Program-made: the position numbers and the translations under genes
Shown: piece after piece, positions 13,127 through 21,036 of the stretch
Numbering within the stretch: the first letter of the stretch is position 1
Layout of the letters: each line of letters begins with the position of its first letter
Notes under the pieces: generated by a model
Database searches by the model: none
What the model saw: only the letters and a program-made list of their open reading frames with translations
What the model was told of the DNA's origin: nothing
Source of the DNA: Oscillospiraceae bacterium
GTDB lineage: Bacteria > Bacillota_A > Clostridia > Oscillospirales > Ruminococcaceae
Direction: 5' to 3'
Assembly (NCBI GenBank): GCA_017440445.1
Contig: JAFSHE010000147.1
Location: 1-21,138 of the forward strand
DNA length: 21,138 nt

Positions 13127-15151
13127 TTATGCCTTTATCTCGGTGCCTGCGGGAAGCATCTCGTATCTTGCGAATTCAGCGGTGAACTCGCCGAGGCCCT
13201 GTGTTATCTGGCGCAGCACCAGTGCGAAGTCTACCATCTCGGACTCGGGAGCCTCTACTGTAAGCTCTGTCATTCCGCCGCCGATGGAGTTCATTCCCAG
13301 TACGCTGCCACGGCGCTTGGAAATAACGCTCATAACATCGCCCTGCTTGTCATCGGGAACGAGGATGGTAAGGCTCTGAAGCGGCTCCAGCAGGTAGGGC
13401 TGAGCCTCCTTCATGCAGTCCTTGAATGCCATGGACGCAGCGGTCTTGAATGCCATTTCGGAGCTGTCTACGGGGTGGTAGGAGCCATCTATAAGGGTAG
13501 CCTTAAGTCTTACAACGGGGAAGCCGCCGATAGAGCCATGCTCTGCTGCCTCCTGAAGTCCCTTTTCAACAGCGGGGAAGAAGTTCTTGGGAACAGAGCC
13601 ACCGAAGATCTTCTCCTCGAACAGCAGCTCCTCGCCGTCGTAGGGTGCGAACTCGATCTTAACGTGACCGTACTGACCGTGACCGCCCGACTGCTTCTTG
13701 TACTTGCTCTCGATGGTAACGGGCTTTCTGATAGCCTCACGGTATGCGATCTTAGGCTCGGAGAGAGCTACATCCATACCGAACTTAGCCTTGAGCTTTG
13801 CAGCGGTAACATCAAGGTGCTGCTCGCCCAGACCGCCTATGATGCGCTCGTGAGTTTCGTGGTTATGTACGTAGCGGAGAGTCTTATCCTCCTCAAGCAG
13901 ACGGCGGATAGCTGTGGACAGCTTGCCCTCGTCGCCGTTTCCTGCAAGCTTTACTGCCATGAAGTAGCAGGCTGCGGGGAACTCGGTTGCGGGGAGCGCT
14001 CTTACATCCGCTGCGTCGCAGAGTGTGTCGTTGGTGTTTGCGTCAAGCTTTGTAACGGCTACGATATCGCCTGCGTAAGCCTCGGAGATCTCCTCCTGCT
14101 TCTTGCCGCATACGGATACCAGCTTACCGAACTTAACGGTCTCGCCTGTTGTAGCGTTTACAGGCTCTGCCTTGGCTGTCAGCTTGCCCTGAACTATCTT
14201 GAGGCAGCTTATCTTTCCTACGAACGGGTCAGCGATGGTCTTGAATACAAATGCCTTCATGGGCTTGTTCTCATCGTAGTCCAGTACGTCGCCGTCGATC
14301 TCCTCAAGCTTTCTCTCGTTGGGAGAGGGCAGGCAGTTTACAACTGCGTCAAGCAGCATATCAACGCCTGAGAGCGTGTCGTTTGCACAGCATACAACGG
14401 GAGTGATAGCGCCGCTTGCGATACCGTCATGGATACCCTTTACAAGCTCCTCCTGAGTGAACTCCTCGCCCTCGAAGAACTTCTCCATGAACTCCTCGTT
14501 TGTTTCGGCAACAGCCTCAGCCATCGCTGCACGCAGACCTGCTATTCTGTTTTCGGATGCGGGCATCTCCACCTCGGTGGGAACACCCTTGCTGTCGTAT
14601 TTGTATGCCTTCATTGTAAGAAGGTTGATGTATGCCTCTACAGGGCCGTACTTGTCGAAAGGAACTACGATGGGGCAGACGGAAGGACCGAATGCGATCT
14701 TGAGGTCTGTATGTACCTTATAGAAGTCGGAGTTCTCCACCTCCATGCAGGTAACAGCCAGCATTCTTGCTTTGTTCTGCTTTACAGCCAGGTTGTATGC
14801 CTTGATGGTACCGGGGCATACGCTGTCCTTGCCGTTTACAGTGATGATAACGGATTCCGCTGCACGCATGCCCTCGTGCATGCCGCCGATGAAGTCAAAC
14901 TGTCCGGGTGCGTCGATTATGTTTATCTTTGTATCCTTCCATACCGCATTTACAACTGCGGAGTTTATGGATATCTTTCTCTTTATCTCCTCTGCGTCGA
15001 AGTCGCAGACTGTATTTCCGTCGGCAGTGTTGCCCATTCTGTCGGTCAGACCGCATTTGTACAGCATTGCTTCCGCAAGGGCTGTCTTTCCGCTTCCGCC
15101 GTGACCTGTAAGGACAACGTTTCTTATCTTGTCGGCTTTGAATGTTTTCAT
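13127..15151 (-). CDS. EF-G-like translational GTPase paralogue with altered guanine-binding motifs
   Basis: The 674-residue protein has the five-domain plan of EF-G: GTPase domain (about 1-280), a beta-barrel, domain III with HETHERIIGGLGEQHLDV, domain IV with KKQSGGHGQYGHV and GGSVPKNFFPAVEKGL, and domain V with LEPLQSLTILVPDDKQGDVM. The GTPase motifs are unusual. G1 is GHGGSGKT (16-23). G3 is DAPGQFDF with Gln84 in place of the catalytic His of true EF-G. G4 reads TCME (134-137) where NKMD is expected, in the otherwise well-aligned string VTCMEVENSDF. This fits the EF-G-like paralogues rather than the essential translocase. The start is set by GGAGGT. It is a single-gene unit, transcribed from 15254-15282. 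The exact role is unknown. Confidence 0.9.
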   Translation of the reverse strand: MKTFKADKIRNVVLTGHGGSGKTALAEAMLYKCGLTDRMGNTADGNTVCDFDAEEIKRKISINSAVVNAVWKDTKINIIDAPGQFDFIGGMHEGMRAAESVIITVNGKDSVCPGTIKAYNLAVKQNKARMLAVTCMEVENSDFYKVHTDLKIAFGPSVCPIVVPFDKYGPVEAYINLLTMKAYKYDSKGVPTEVEMPASENRIAGLRAAMAEAVAETNEEFMEKFFEGEEFTQEELVKGIHDGIASGAITPVVCCANDTLSGVDMLLDAVVNCLPSPNERKLEEIDGDVLDYDENKPMKAFVFKTIADPFVGKISCLKIVQGKLTAKAEPVNATTGETVKFGKLVSVCGKKQEEISEAYAGDIVAVTKLDANTNDTLCDAADVRALPATEFPAACYFMAVKLAGNGDEGKLSTAIRRLLEEDKTLRYVHNHETHERIIGGLGEQHLDVTAAKLKAKFGMDVALSEPKIAYREAIRKPVTIESKYKKQSGGHGQYGHVKIEFAPYDGEELLFEEKIFGGSVPKNFFPAVEKGLQEAAEHGSIGGFPVVRLKATLIDGSYHPVDSSEMAFKTAASMAFKDCMKEAQPYLLEPLQSLTILVPDDKQGDVMSVISKRRGSVLGMNSIGGGMTELTVEAPESEMVDFALVLRQITQGLGEFTAEFARYEMLPAGTEIKA

Positions 15152-15253
15152 GGGGTAACCTCCGATATAAAAATATTATAAGTTGCTTTCTTTATCTGCG
15201 ATATTGTGTATATTTACAAAAAACAATACCTTTAAGGAAAACGCCTTGTATAT

Positions 15254-15282
15254 ATTATATAGTAAATTTACATAAAATTCAA
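15254..15282 (-). promoter_or_regulatory. promoter of the EF-G-like gene
   Basis: On the minus strand TTGAAT (15277-15282), 17 bases, TATAAT (15254-15259). The leader is about 95 bases and A/T-rich, with only small possible hairpins. The spacer contains the palindrome GTAAATTTAC. The rest of the 303-base gap to the methyltransferase gene is T-rich and holds an inverted repeat TGCAAAA (15321-15327) / TTTTGCA (15342-15348) but no gene. Confidence 0.8.
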
Positions 15283-15372
15283 CCTTTTTTGTTTAATTTT
15301 TTTGTCGTTGGATGTACAAATGCAAAAACCGATTTTGTGGATTTTGCACAATCAATATATTTAAAACAAGGG

Positions 15373-15401
15373 TTGAATATGGCAGAAATATAGTATATAA
15401 T
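15373..15401 (+). promoter_or_regulatory. promoter of the methyltransferase operon
   Basis: TTGAAT (15373-15378), 17 bases, TATAAT (15396-15401), the same hexamers and spacing as the divergent EF-G-like promoter. Transcription should begin near 15408, giving a leader of about 47 bases. Confidence 0.82.
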
Positions 15402-15413
15402 AGTATTATATAC
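15393..15413. promoter_or_regulatory. perfect 21-bp palindrome over the -10 box
   Basis: GTATATAATA (15393-15402), one centre base, TATTATATAC (15404-15413). The arms are exact. It covers the -10 hexamer and the predicted transcription start, where a repressor would block polymerase. The low complexity of the A/T-rich sequence makes chance a real possibility. Confidence 0.5.
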
Positions 15414-15454
15414 CATAACTATACAACTATCTTAAATATTAAAAGGAGCATGTC

Positions 15455-16243
15455 ATGACCAACGAGAGCAAAACGCTGTATATCCCGCTTTATGGCAAGG
15501 CTATGATGAGCCGTGAGGGCTTTTTTGACGACAAGACCGCCGAGCACATAGTAGACACCTGCGGTCATGATTTTTCTGATGTGGACGATTCAAAGCGCCT
15601 TGCGATATACATGGCGATGCGTGCCATGCGCTATGACGAGCTTGCCGAGAAATTCATCGAAAAGCACAGAAACTGTATCGTTATCCATCTGGGCTGCGGG
15701 CTTGACAGCAGATGCAAAAGGCTGAAGTGCATGCCTAAGATGTGGTATGACCTTGATTTCCCCGAGGTCATCGACCTGCGTAGGGAGCATTTCACCGAGG
15801 ATGAGCATTACCGCTTCGTGTCCTCCTCTGTTACAAAGCTGTACTGGCTGAATAAGATAGACTACCACGGCGAGCCTGTGCTGGTCATCGCAGAGGGACT
15901 TTCCATGTACCTCACCGAGGAGGAGATGGTATCCCTGATGGAGGAGTTTGCAAAGCGTTTTTCCGTTACCATGTTCCTTTTTGACGCATACTCGGAGTTT
16001 GCGGCGAAGGCGTCGAAGTTCAAAAATCCGATAAACGCAGTGGATGCGAAGATATCCTTCTCCATGGATGACTGCAGGACTCTCACCGACCGTGTGGAGG
16101 GCGCACAGTGCGTTATGGACAGCGACATCATCATGCCCGAATATATAAAGAAGCTGAGCGGAGTTTACAAGGCACGCTTCACCTTTATGCGCAAGGCGGG
16201 CGCAAAGATGTACAGGATATACGGAGTAAAGATAAAGAGGTAA
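15455..16243 (+). CDS. LCM/TcmP-type class I SAM-dependent methyltransferase
   Basis: The 262-residue protein has the leucine-carboxyl-methyltransferase-like layout: RAMRYDELAEKF before the SAM-binding motif VIHLGCGLDSR (76-86), the acidic loop YDLDFPEVIDLRRE (98-111), and AEGLSMYL (147-153) on the later strand. Family members include protein carboxyl methyltransferases and polyketide O-methyltransferases such as TcmP, so the substrate is open. AGGAG lies six bases before the ATG. It is the first gene of a plus-strand run and has its own promoter overlapped by a palindrome. The oxidoreductase gene begins two bases after its stop. Confidence 0.9.
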   Translation: MTNESKTLYIPLYGKAMMSREGFFDDKTAEHIVDTCGHDFSDVDDSKRLAIYMAMRAMRYDELAEKFIEKHRNCIVIHLGCGLDSRCKRLKCMPKMWYDLDFPEVIDLRREHFTEDEHYRFVSSSVTKLYWLNKIDYHGEPVLVIAEGLSMYLTEEEMVSLMEEFAKRFSVTMFLFDAYSEFAAKASKFKNPINAVDAKISFSMDDCRTLTDRVEGAQCVMDSDIIMPEYIKKLSGVYKARFTFMRKAGAKMYRIYGVKIKR

Positions 16244-16245
16244 GG

Positions 16246-16830
16246 ATGAGGGTTTTCGTGGTATACTGTCACCCGAGCAGTGACAGCTTCACTCATGCGA
16301 TATATGAGCGGTTTACGCAGGGACTTAGGGATGCGGGGCATGATATCACCGTTTCCGACCTGTACGGGATGAATTTTCGCACCGATATCTCAGAGGAGGA
16401 GTATCTGCGGGAAACTTTCTACCGCAGCGACCTGCCGCTTCCCGCAGATGTGGCGGAGGAGCAGAGGAAGATAGAGGCTGCGGACGCTATGGCATTCGTG
16501 TATCCCGTATTCTGGACGGAGGCTCCCGCAAAGCTCGTGGGCTGGTTTGACAGGGTATGGACAGCGGGCTACGCATACGCTGACTGCACCATGAAGATAC
16601 TCGACAAGGCGGTGTTTCTCGCATGTGCGGGGAAAACGCTTCAGAGCCTTGAGGAAACAGGAAATCTCCGTGCGATGGAAACGGTAATGCTTGGCGACAG
16701 GATAAATCAGCGGGCGAGGGAAAAGCGGATGTTTATTTTTGACGGCATAAGCCACTATGACGAGGAGCTTTTGCAGAGGATGAAGCCGCAGCACCTTGAA
16801 AGGGCATACAGGCTGGGACGGGAGTTTTGA
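16246..16830 (+). CDS. flavodoxin-fold NAD(P)H:quinone oxidoreductase family protein
   Basis: The 194-residue protein belongs to the Flavodoxin_2 / NQO-MdaB-KefF-like group, which use FMN or FAD to reduce quinones or similar acceptors in the cytosol. Seen: the N-terminal VFVVYCHPSSDSFTHAI phosphate-binding loop (3-19), DLYGMNFRTDIS, and the signature FVYPVFWTEAPAKLVGWFDR (84-103) with WTAGYAY. ATG 16246 is chosen because AGAGG precedes it and the flavin motif then starts at residue 3; the open frame runs back into the methyltransferase gene, where no homologous residues are seen. It overlaps the next gene by one base (TGATG). Confidence 0.92.
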   Translation: MRVFVVYCHPSSDSFTHAIYERFTQGLRDAGHDITVSDLYGMNFRTDISEEEYLRETFYRSDLPLPADVAEEQRKIEAADAMAFVYPVFWTEAPAKLVGWFDRVWTAGYAYADCTMKILDKAVFLACAGKTLQSLEETGNLRAMETVMLGDRINQRAREKRMFIFDGISHYDEELLQRMKPQHLERAYRLGREF

Positions 16831-17441
16831 TGGAAATGGATTTTCTGAAAGAACTGAACGAAATGCGTGAATGCTATGCAAAAAAGCCGCTGAAAAACGA
16901 AAAGCTGCCCATGCCCGGATGGATGACTAAAAAGGATGGATTGTATTCCATTTACGAGGAAAAAGACGAGCTTTTTCGCTTGGGACAGATATATTACGCT
17001 TATGTGGTGCAGGCTAACATAGGGCTGTTCAGGTTTTTCCCGCAAGACGATCTGCCTGCTAACATCATATATTCAATAGAAGAAACTGTGTCGGCAGACC
17101 CTATGCTGATGAAGCGCATGGGCGGGTACCTCTATCATTTCAAGAACGGCGCACAGGAATATCCCGACAGCGAATACAAGGATATAATTCAGGTCATAAG
17201 GGATGAGCATGACCGTTCCTCGTTTACATTCAGACCGCTCTGTGCGGATAAGCTTGGCGGAGAGATGCACTTCAACAGTATCATGGTGTTCAGAAAGCAC
17301 CTGCCCCGCCGCATACTCAAGGGCTGTATACTGCCTGTGATAGCAGCTCCCGATAAATGCCGTGCGGTGATGATACTTCCAAAAAGATACTGGACGAAAG
17401 CTTTTACCAAAGCATGGCTAGAGTATTTCAGAAATACATAA
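16830..17441 (+). CDS. hypothetical protein, 203 aa
   Basis: I do not recognise this family. The protein is soluble in appearance, rich in aromatic and charged residues, with no membrane segment or signal peptide. Visible traits are PMPGWMTKKDGLYSIYEEKD in the first quarter, LFRFFPQDDLPANIIYSIEE in the middle, and a basic, aromatic C-terminus (MILPKRYWTKAF, ending LEYFRNT). GGACGGGAG precedes the ATG, which overlaps the oxidoreductase stop as TGATG; a TTG one codon upstream is also in frame. It sits between an oxidoreductase and an rRNA methyltransferase in one operon, which gives no clear hint. Codon use is like the neighbours. Confidence 0.85.
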   Translation: MEMDFLKELNEMRECYAKKPLKNEKLPMPGWMTKKDGLYSIYEEKDELFRLGQIYYAYVVQANIGLFRFFPQDDLPANIIYSIEETVSADPMLMKRMGGYLYHFKNGAQEYPDSEYKDIIQVIRDEHDRSSFTFRPLCADKLGGEMHFNSIMVFRKHLPRRILKGCILPVIAAPDKCRAVMILPKRYWTKAFTKAWLEYFRNT

Positions 17442-17461
17442 ATTTTTAAGGAGAACACACA

Positions 17462-18334
17462 TTGAATATATACATCTGTCCCGTATGTGCGGAGAAGCAG
17501 GGTGCGGACAAGGCTCCGTTGCTTTCGCCTGAGGGCAATTCCGTGAAATGCCCTCGTGGACACAGCTTTGATATCTCGGCTAAGGGCTATCTTAATCTCC
17601 TGTTATCTCAGCATAAGAATGTAAAAGACCCCGGCGACAGCAAGGAGATGGTCGCCGCACGCAGGGATTTCCTCGGCAGCGGCGCATACAGACCGCTGCT
17701 TCACGGGCTTTCTCAGGCGGCGCTGGAGCTTTGCGGCGGCAACAGCTCTCCAGTTATAGCGGACTGCGGCTGCGGCGAGTGCTACTACACAGCGGGGATA
17801 TACGACTTCCTCAGAGCAAACGGAAAGTCTCCGCAGATATGCGGTATCGATATCTCAAAGAATGCCCTTGCAGCGGCAAAGCCACGCATAAAGGAGCGGG
17901 ATATCCGCAACGCTGTTGCAAGCGTTTTCCGTCTGCCGATACAAAGCGGCTCGGTGGATATGGCGGCGGTGATATTCGCACCTTTCCATACGGAGGAGCT
18001 TAAAAGGATACTGAAAAAAGACGGCACGGTAGTCACCGCTATCCCCGATGAGCGGCATCTTTTCGGGCTGAAATCACTGGTATACGAAAAGCCGTATCTC
18101 AACGAGGTCAAGTCCTACGACATAGAGGGCTTTGAGTTCATCGGCGAAAGCAGGATAAGCTACACGCTTTCCATAGAGTTGCAGGAGCATCTCAATGCGC
18201 TGTTTATGATGACTCCCTATTACTATAAAACGTCCCCTGCGGACAGCAACAAGGTCTATTCGTACTTCGGGACACATGACAGCTTTTCTACGGAGGCGGC
18301 GTTCCGTATACTAAAATATAAAGTCAGGAAGTGA
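17462..18334 (+). CDS. rlmA: 23S rRNA (guanine-N1)-methyltransferase, RlmA family
   Basis: RlmA enzymes methylate N1 of a guanine in helix 35 of 23S rRNA (G745 in Gram-negative RlmAI, G748 in Gram-positive RlmAII). The 290-residue protein has the N-terminal zinc knuckle Cys6, Cys9, Cys30, His34 (ICPVCAEKQ and KCPRGHSFD), the linker AKGYLNLL, SKEMVAARRDFLGSGAYRPL (60-79), the SAM loop DCGCGECYYT and the acidic GIDISK. The start is TTG: AGGAG lies eight bases upstream of 17462, and the zinc knuckle then falls at the expected place. The protein family is clear; whether it acts at 745 or 748 is inferred from the Gram-positive setting. CCA-like gene follows after four bases. Confidence 0.93.
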   Translation: MNIYICPVCAEKQGADKAPLLSPEGNSVKCPRGHSFDISAKGYLNLLLSQHKNVKDPGDSKEMVAARRDFLGSGAYRPLLHGLSQAALELCGGNSSPVIADCGCGECYYTAGIYDFLRANGKSPQICGIDISKNALAAAKPRIKERDIRNAVASVFRLPIQSGSVDMAAVIFAPFHTEELKRILKKDGTVVTAIPDERHLFGLKSLVYEKPYLNEVKSYDIEGFEFIGESRISYTLSIELQEHLNALFMMTPYYYKTSPADSNKVYSYFGTHDSFSTEAAFRILKYKVRK

Positions 18335-18338
18335 GCGT

Positions 18339-19829
18339 ATGATAATACTCCCCGCACAGGTGACAGAGGCTATCACGGTGCTTGAAAACGCAGGCTATGA
18401 CGCATACATCGTCGGCAGCTGCGTGAGAGAGCTTATAATGGGCAACAACCCGCAGGACTATGATATAATCACCAATGCAGAGATAAACGATATACTGTTT
18501 GCATTCCGTGAGTATCGCATCTCGGACGAGGGCATACAGCGTGGCGAGATACTTGTTACGGTCGTGGGAATGTTCATCAGCATCTCGCCCTACCGCCGTG
18601 AGGTGGTGGGAAACCGTGTCATGTACACCGACAGCCTGGAGGTCGACCTCTCCCGCCGTGGCTTTACCATCGACGCTATGGCATACTGCCCGAGATTAGG
18701 ACTTGTTGACCTGTACGGAGGCAAGGGCTGCCTTGCGGGCGAGGAAAAGCGTGTGGTTGCGATAGGCGAGACCATCACAAAGACCACAAAGGAAAACGGA
18801 AAGCCTGTCACCGAGAGCTATTATGACATGTCCCGCAGCTTCACCATGGAGCCGTCAAGGATACTCCGTGCCATCCGCTACTGCGCAGAGCGTGAGTTTG
18901 TTATAGACGACTCCACACGTGCAGCCATGCGGCAGAATGTAAGCTGCTTTGAGTATGCGGACCGTGCAAAGGTATTCGCAGAGCTTTCACGTATAGTGAT
19001 GGGAAAATATGCGACCAAGGTGCTTGACAGCTACTCCGATATACTTAAGCATGTTATTCCCGAGATGGAAAGATGCATCGGCTTTGAGCAGCACTCGAAA
19101 TACCATGATTTCACCGTGTGGGAGCATATCTGCCGCTCGGTGGGCTTTGCTGTGCCTGAGCTTCCGATACGCTTCGCTATGCTTTTCCACGATATAGGAA
19201 AGCCCGACTGCTGCGCTATCGACAGCAGGGGAGCAGGTCACTTCAAGGGTCACGGAGAGCGCAGCAGACTTCTTGCGGAGTGCGTGATGCGCAGACTGGA
19301 ATTCCCCCGCAATCTTGCGGATGAGATTAGCTGGCTCGTATATCACCACGATGTGAAGATACCCGAGGACAGAAAAAAGCTGAAGGAGCTTATCCGCACC
19401 CTCGGCGCAGAAGATCTGAAAAGCCTTATCCAGTGCGAGATAGCCGATAATCGTGCTAAAAAGACCGAGGTCGAGACCGAGGATGTGGCAAGGCTGCGTG
19501 CAAGCCTTGCAGCGCTGAATGAGATAGTAACCACAGGTGAGTGCTGGGATATCAGTCAGCTTGCAGTGACAAAGCGTGAGCTTTTCGACCGCCGCCTTGT
19601 TACCTCAGAGCAGGAGGCGGAGGAGCTTATAAACGTGCTGTTTGAGATAGTGCTGGACAAGCCCTCGTTCAATAACAAGCTTATGCTGCTTGATATGGCT
19701 CAGCGCAGCAAGCAGAAGCTGGAGGAACTTGCCGCAGAGCGTGCGGCACGTCAGCGTGAGCTTGAAGAAATGAAAAAGCAGGACAGAACCAACGAGCCTG
19801 TATTCTCGAAGCGCAAGAAGAAAAAGTGA
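18339..19829 (+). CDS. cca: class II CCA-adding-type nucleotidyltransferase with HD domain
   Basis: CCA-adding enzymes build or repair the 3' CCA of tRNA. This 496-residue protein has the head domain (about 20-140), neck and body helices (about 165-240), an HD domain with LFHDIGKP (282-289), HFKGHGERS and VYHHDV, and a lysine-rich C-terminal tail. DxD is present (Asp40, Asp42). Several usual residues differ: VGSCVRE for GGxVRD at 25-31, SRRGFTIDA for RRDxTINA (105-113), and MEPSR for EDxxR at 170-174, the motif that selects C or A. A roughly 20-residue insertion lies near 146-166. It may be the cell's CCA enzyme in a divergent form or a paralogue. It follows rlmA by four bases. Confidence 0.83.
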   Translation: MIILPAQVTEAITVLENAGYDAYIVGSCVRELIMGNNPQDYDIITNAEINDILFAFREYRISDEGIQRGEILVTVVGMFISISPYRREVVGNRVMYTDSLEVDLSRRGFTIDAMAYCPRLGLVDLYGGKGCLAGEEKRVVAIGETITKTTKENGKPVTESYYDMSRSFTMEPSRILRAIRYCAEREFVIDDSTRAAMRQNVSCFEYADRAKVFAELSRIVMGKYATKVLDSYSDILKHVIPEMERCIGFEQHSKYHDFTVWEHICRSVGFAVPELPIRFAMLFHDIGKPDCCAIDSRGAGHFKGHGERSRLLAECVMRRLEFPRNLADEISWLVYHHDVKIPEDRKKLKELIRTLGAEDLKSLIQCEIADNRAKKTEVETEDVARLRASLAALNEIVTTGECWDISQLAVTKRELFDRRLVTSEQEAEELINVLFEIVLDKPSFNNKLMLLDMAQRSKQKLEELAAERAARQRELEEMKKQDRTNEPVFSKRKKKK

Positions 19830-19866
19830 CTTCATACGAGTCAGTATATCGAAAGGAAAGCCGCTG

Positions 19867-20964
19867 ATGAAGTGTTCCGAAAAAACAAGTGAATATCTGA
19901 TCGGACTGCTGAAAGCGGCAGTATTCGGAGCGGAGCTTCCTCTTGCCGATGATGTGGACTATGCGGAGCTTTTTTCGCTTGCGAAATTCCATAGTGTGGC
20001 AAATATAGCGCTCTACGCATTGGAAAAGGGAGATGCAAATATTCCCGAAACGCTTGCGGGACAATGGAGGGAGCTGCGTGACAAGGCGGTCGTATCGGAT
20101 ATAACCTTCCAGATGGATTATGCGACTCTCTGTCAGGAGCTTGAAAGGGAGCAGATACGATATCTTCCCCTCAAGGGAATATTGATGAAGCCCTTGTATC
20201 CTCAGACGGATTACCGCACGATGTCGGATATAGATATACTTATCGACCCCGAAAACGCAGAAAAGGTAAGGGCTGTGATGGAAAGGCTGGGCTATGATAC
20301 CGCAAGCTACGATCACGATGTGCATGATGTGTATCATAAGCCGCCTGTTACAAGCATTGAAATACACAGGGAGCTTTTCGGTGCGGAGGGCGAGGAATAC
20401 GCACCGCTGTTTTCTGACCCGTGGTCGGTATGCGATGTATATTCGGAACACAGATATGAGTTCAGACCGCACTGGTTCTTCATCTATCTTCTTGCCCATG
20501 GTATGAAGCATTATGCGGAGGGTGGCACGGGAATACGAACATTCCTTGATATAAGTATCTTTCTTCAGCACTACGGCGGGCAGACAGATATTCAGGAGGT
20601 CTGCCGTGCGTTTGAAACGGTGGGACAGCGTCAGTTGTGCGAGCAGATGATATCGCTGAGTAAGATGTGGTTCGGTAATGGTGAGCGTTCTGAGGCGCTT
20701 TCCGAAACGGAGAAATATATATTGTCGGGCGGTACATACGGCACGTTCAGCAATCAGGTGGAGAACTCCGTCAGGACAAAGGGCAAGGCGGGCTATATCC
20801 GCAGCAAGCTGTTTCCTGATCTCAAGCTTATGCGACAGCGCTATCCCGTTCTGAGAAAAGCCCCCGTGCTGCTGCCTGTTTTCTGGCTGGTCAGGATATG
20901 CACAAAGCCCTTTTCCAACCGCCGACAGAACATGGAGAAACTTAAAAATCTGCTAAAAAAATGA
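19867..20964 (+). CDS. PF14907-like uncharacterised nucleotidyltransferase
   Basis: The 365-residue protein has the nucleotidyltransferase core of the NTP_transf_5 family: PLKGILMKPLYP (101-112), then YRTMSDIDILID (116-127) with the metal-binding pair Asp121 and Asp123, and IEIHRELFG farther on. The remainder is helical with a basic C-terminus. Members occur beside exopolysaccharide, peptide-maturation and toxin-like loci, and the substrate is unknown. GAAAGGAAAG lies just upstream of the ATG, 37 bases after the CCA-like gene, and no terminator is seen between them. Two nucleotidyltransferases of different families thus lie side by side. Family call is from the LKG and DIDILI motifs. Confidence 0.86.
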   Translation: MKCSEKTSEYLIGLLKAAVFGAELPLADDVDYAELFSLAKFHSVANIALYALEKGDANIPETLAGQWRELRDKAVVSDITFQMDYATLCQELEREQIRYLPLKGILMKPLYPQTDYRTMSDIDILIDPENAEKVRAVMERLGYDTASYDHDVHDVYHKPPVTSIEIHRELFGAEGEEYAPLFSDPWSVCDVYSEHRYEFRPHWFFIYLLAHGMKHYAEGGTGIRTFLDISIFLQHYGGQTDIQEVCRAFETVGQRQLCEQMISLSKMWFGNGERSEALSETEKYILSGGTYGTFSNQVENSVRTKGKAGYIRSKLFPDLKLMRQRYPVLRKAPVLLPVFWLVRICTKPFSNRRQNMEKLKNLLKK

Positions 20965-21002
20965 GCTTATACGGCATATCCGCCATCCGCTGTGAATATA
21001 CT

Positions 21003-21024
21003 CGTACAAAAAACAACCTGTACG
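21003..21024 (+). other. small stem-loop before the last gene
   Basis: CGTACA (21003-21008) and TGTACG (21019-21024) can form a 6-bp stem with a 10-base A-rich loop. Its 3' side runs into the GGAGG of the gene at 21037. It is weak and may be chance. I see no clear promoter or terminator in the 72-base gap. Confidence 0.35.
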
Positions 21025-21036
21025 GAGGATAACATC

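Noticed and set aside
13475..14371. Open frame of 298 codons on the plus strand opposite the EF-G-like gene
   Set aside because: It is a codon-bias shadow with the typical Leu/Cys-rich composition and no start signal.
15321..15348. Inverted repeat TGCAAAA / TTTTGCA as an operator or terminator
   Set aside because: The arms are short, the sequence is A/T-rich, it lies well upstream of the -35 box, and it has no T-run in the right place.
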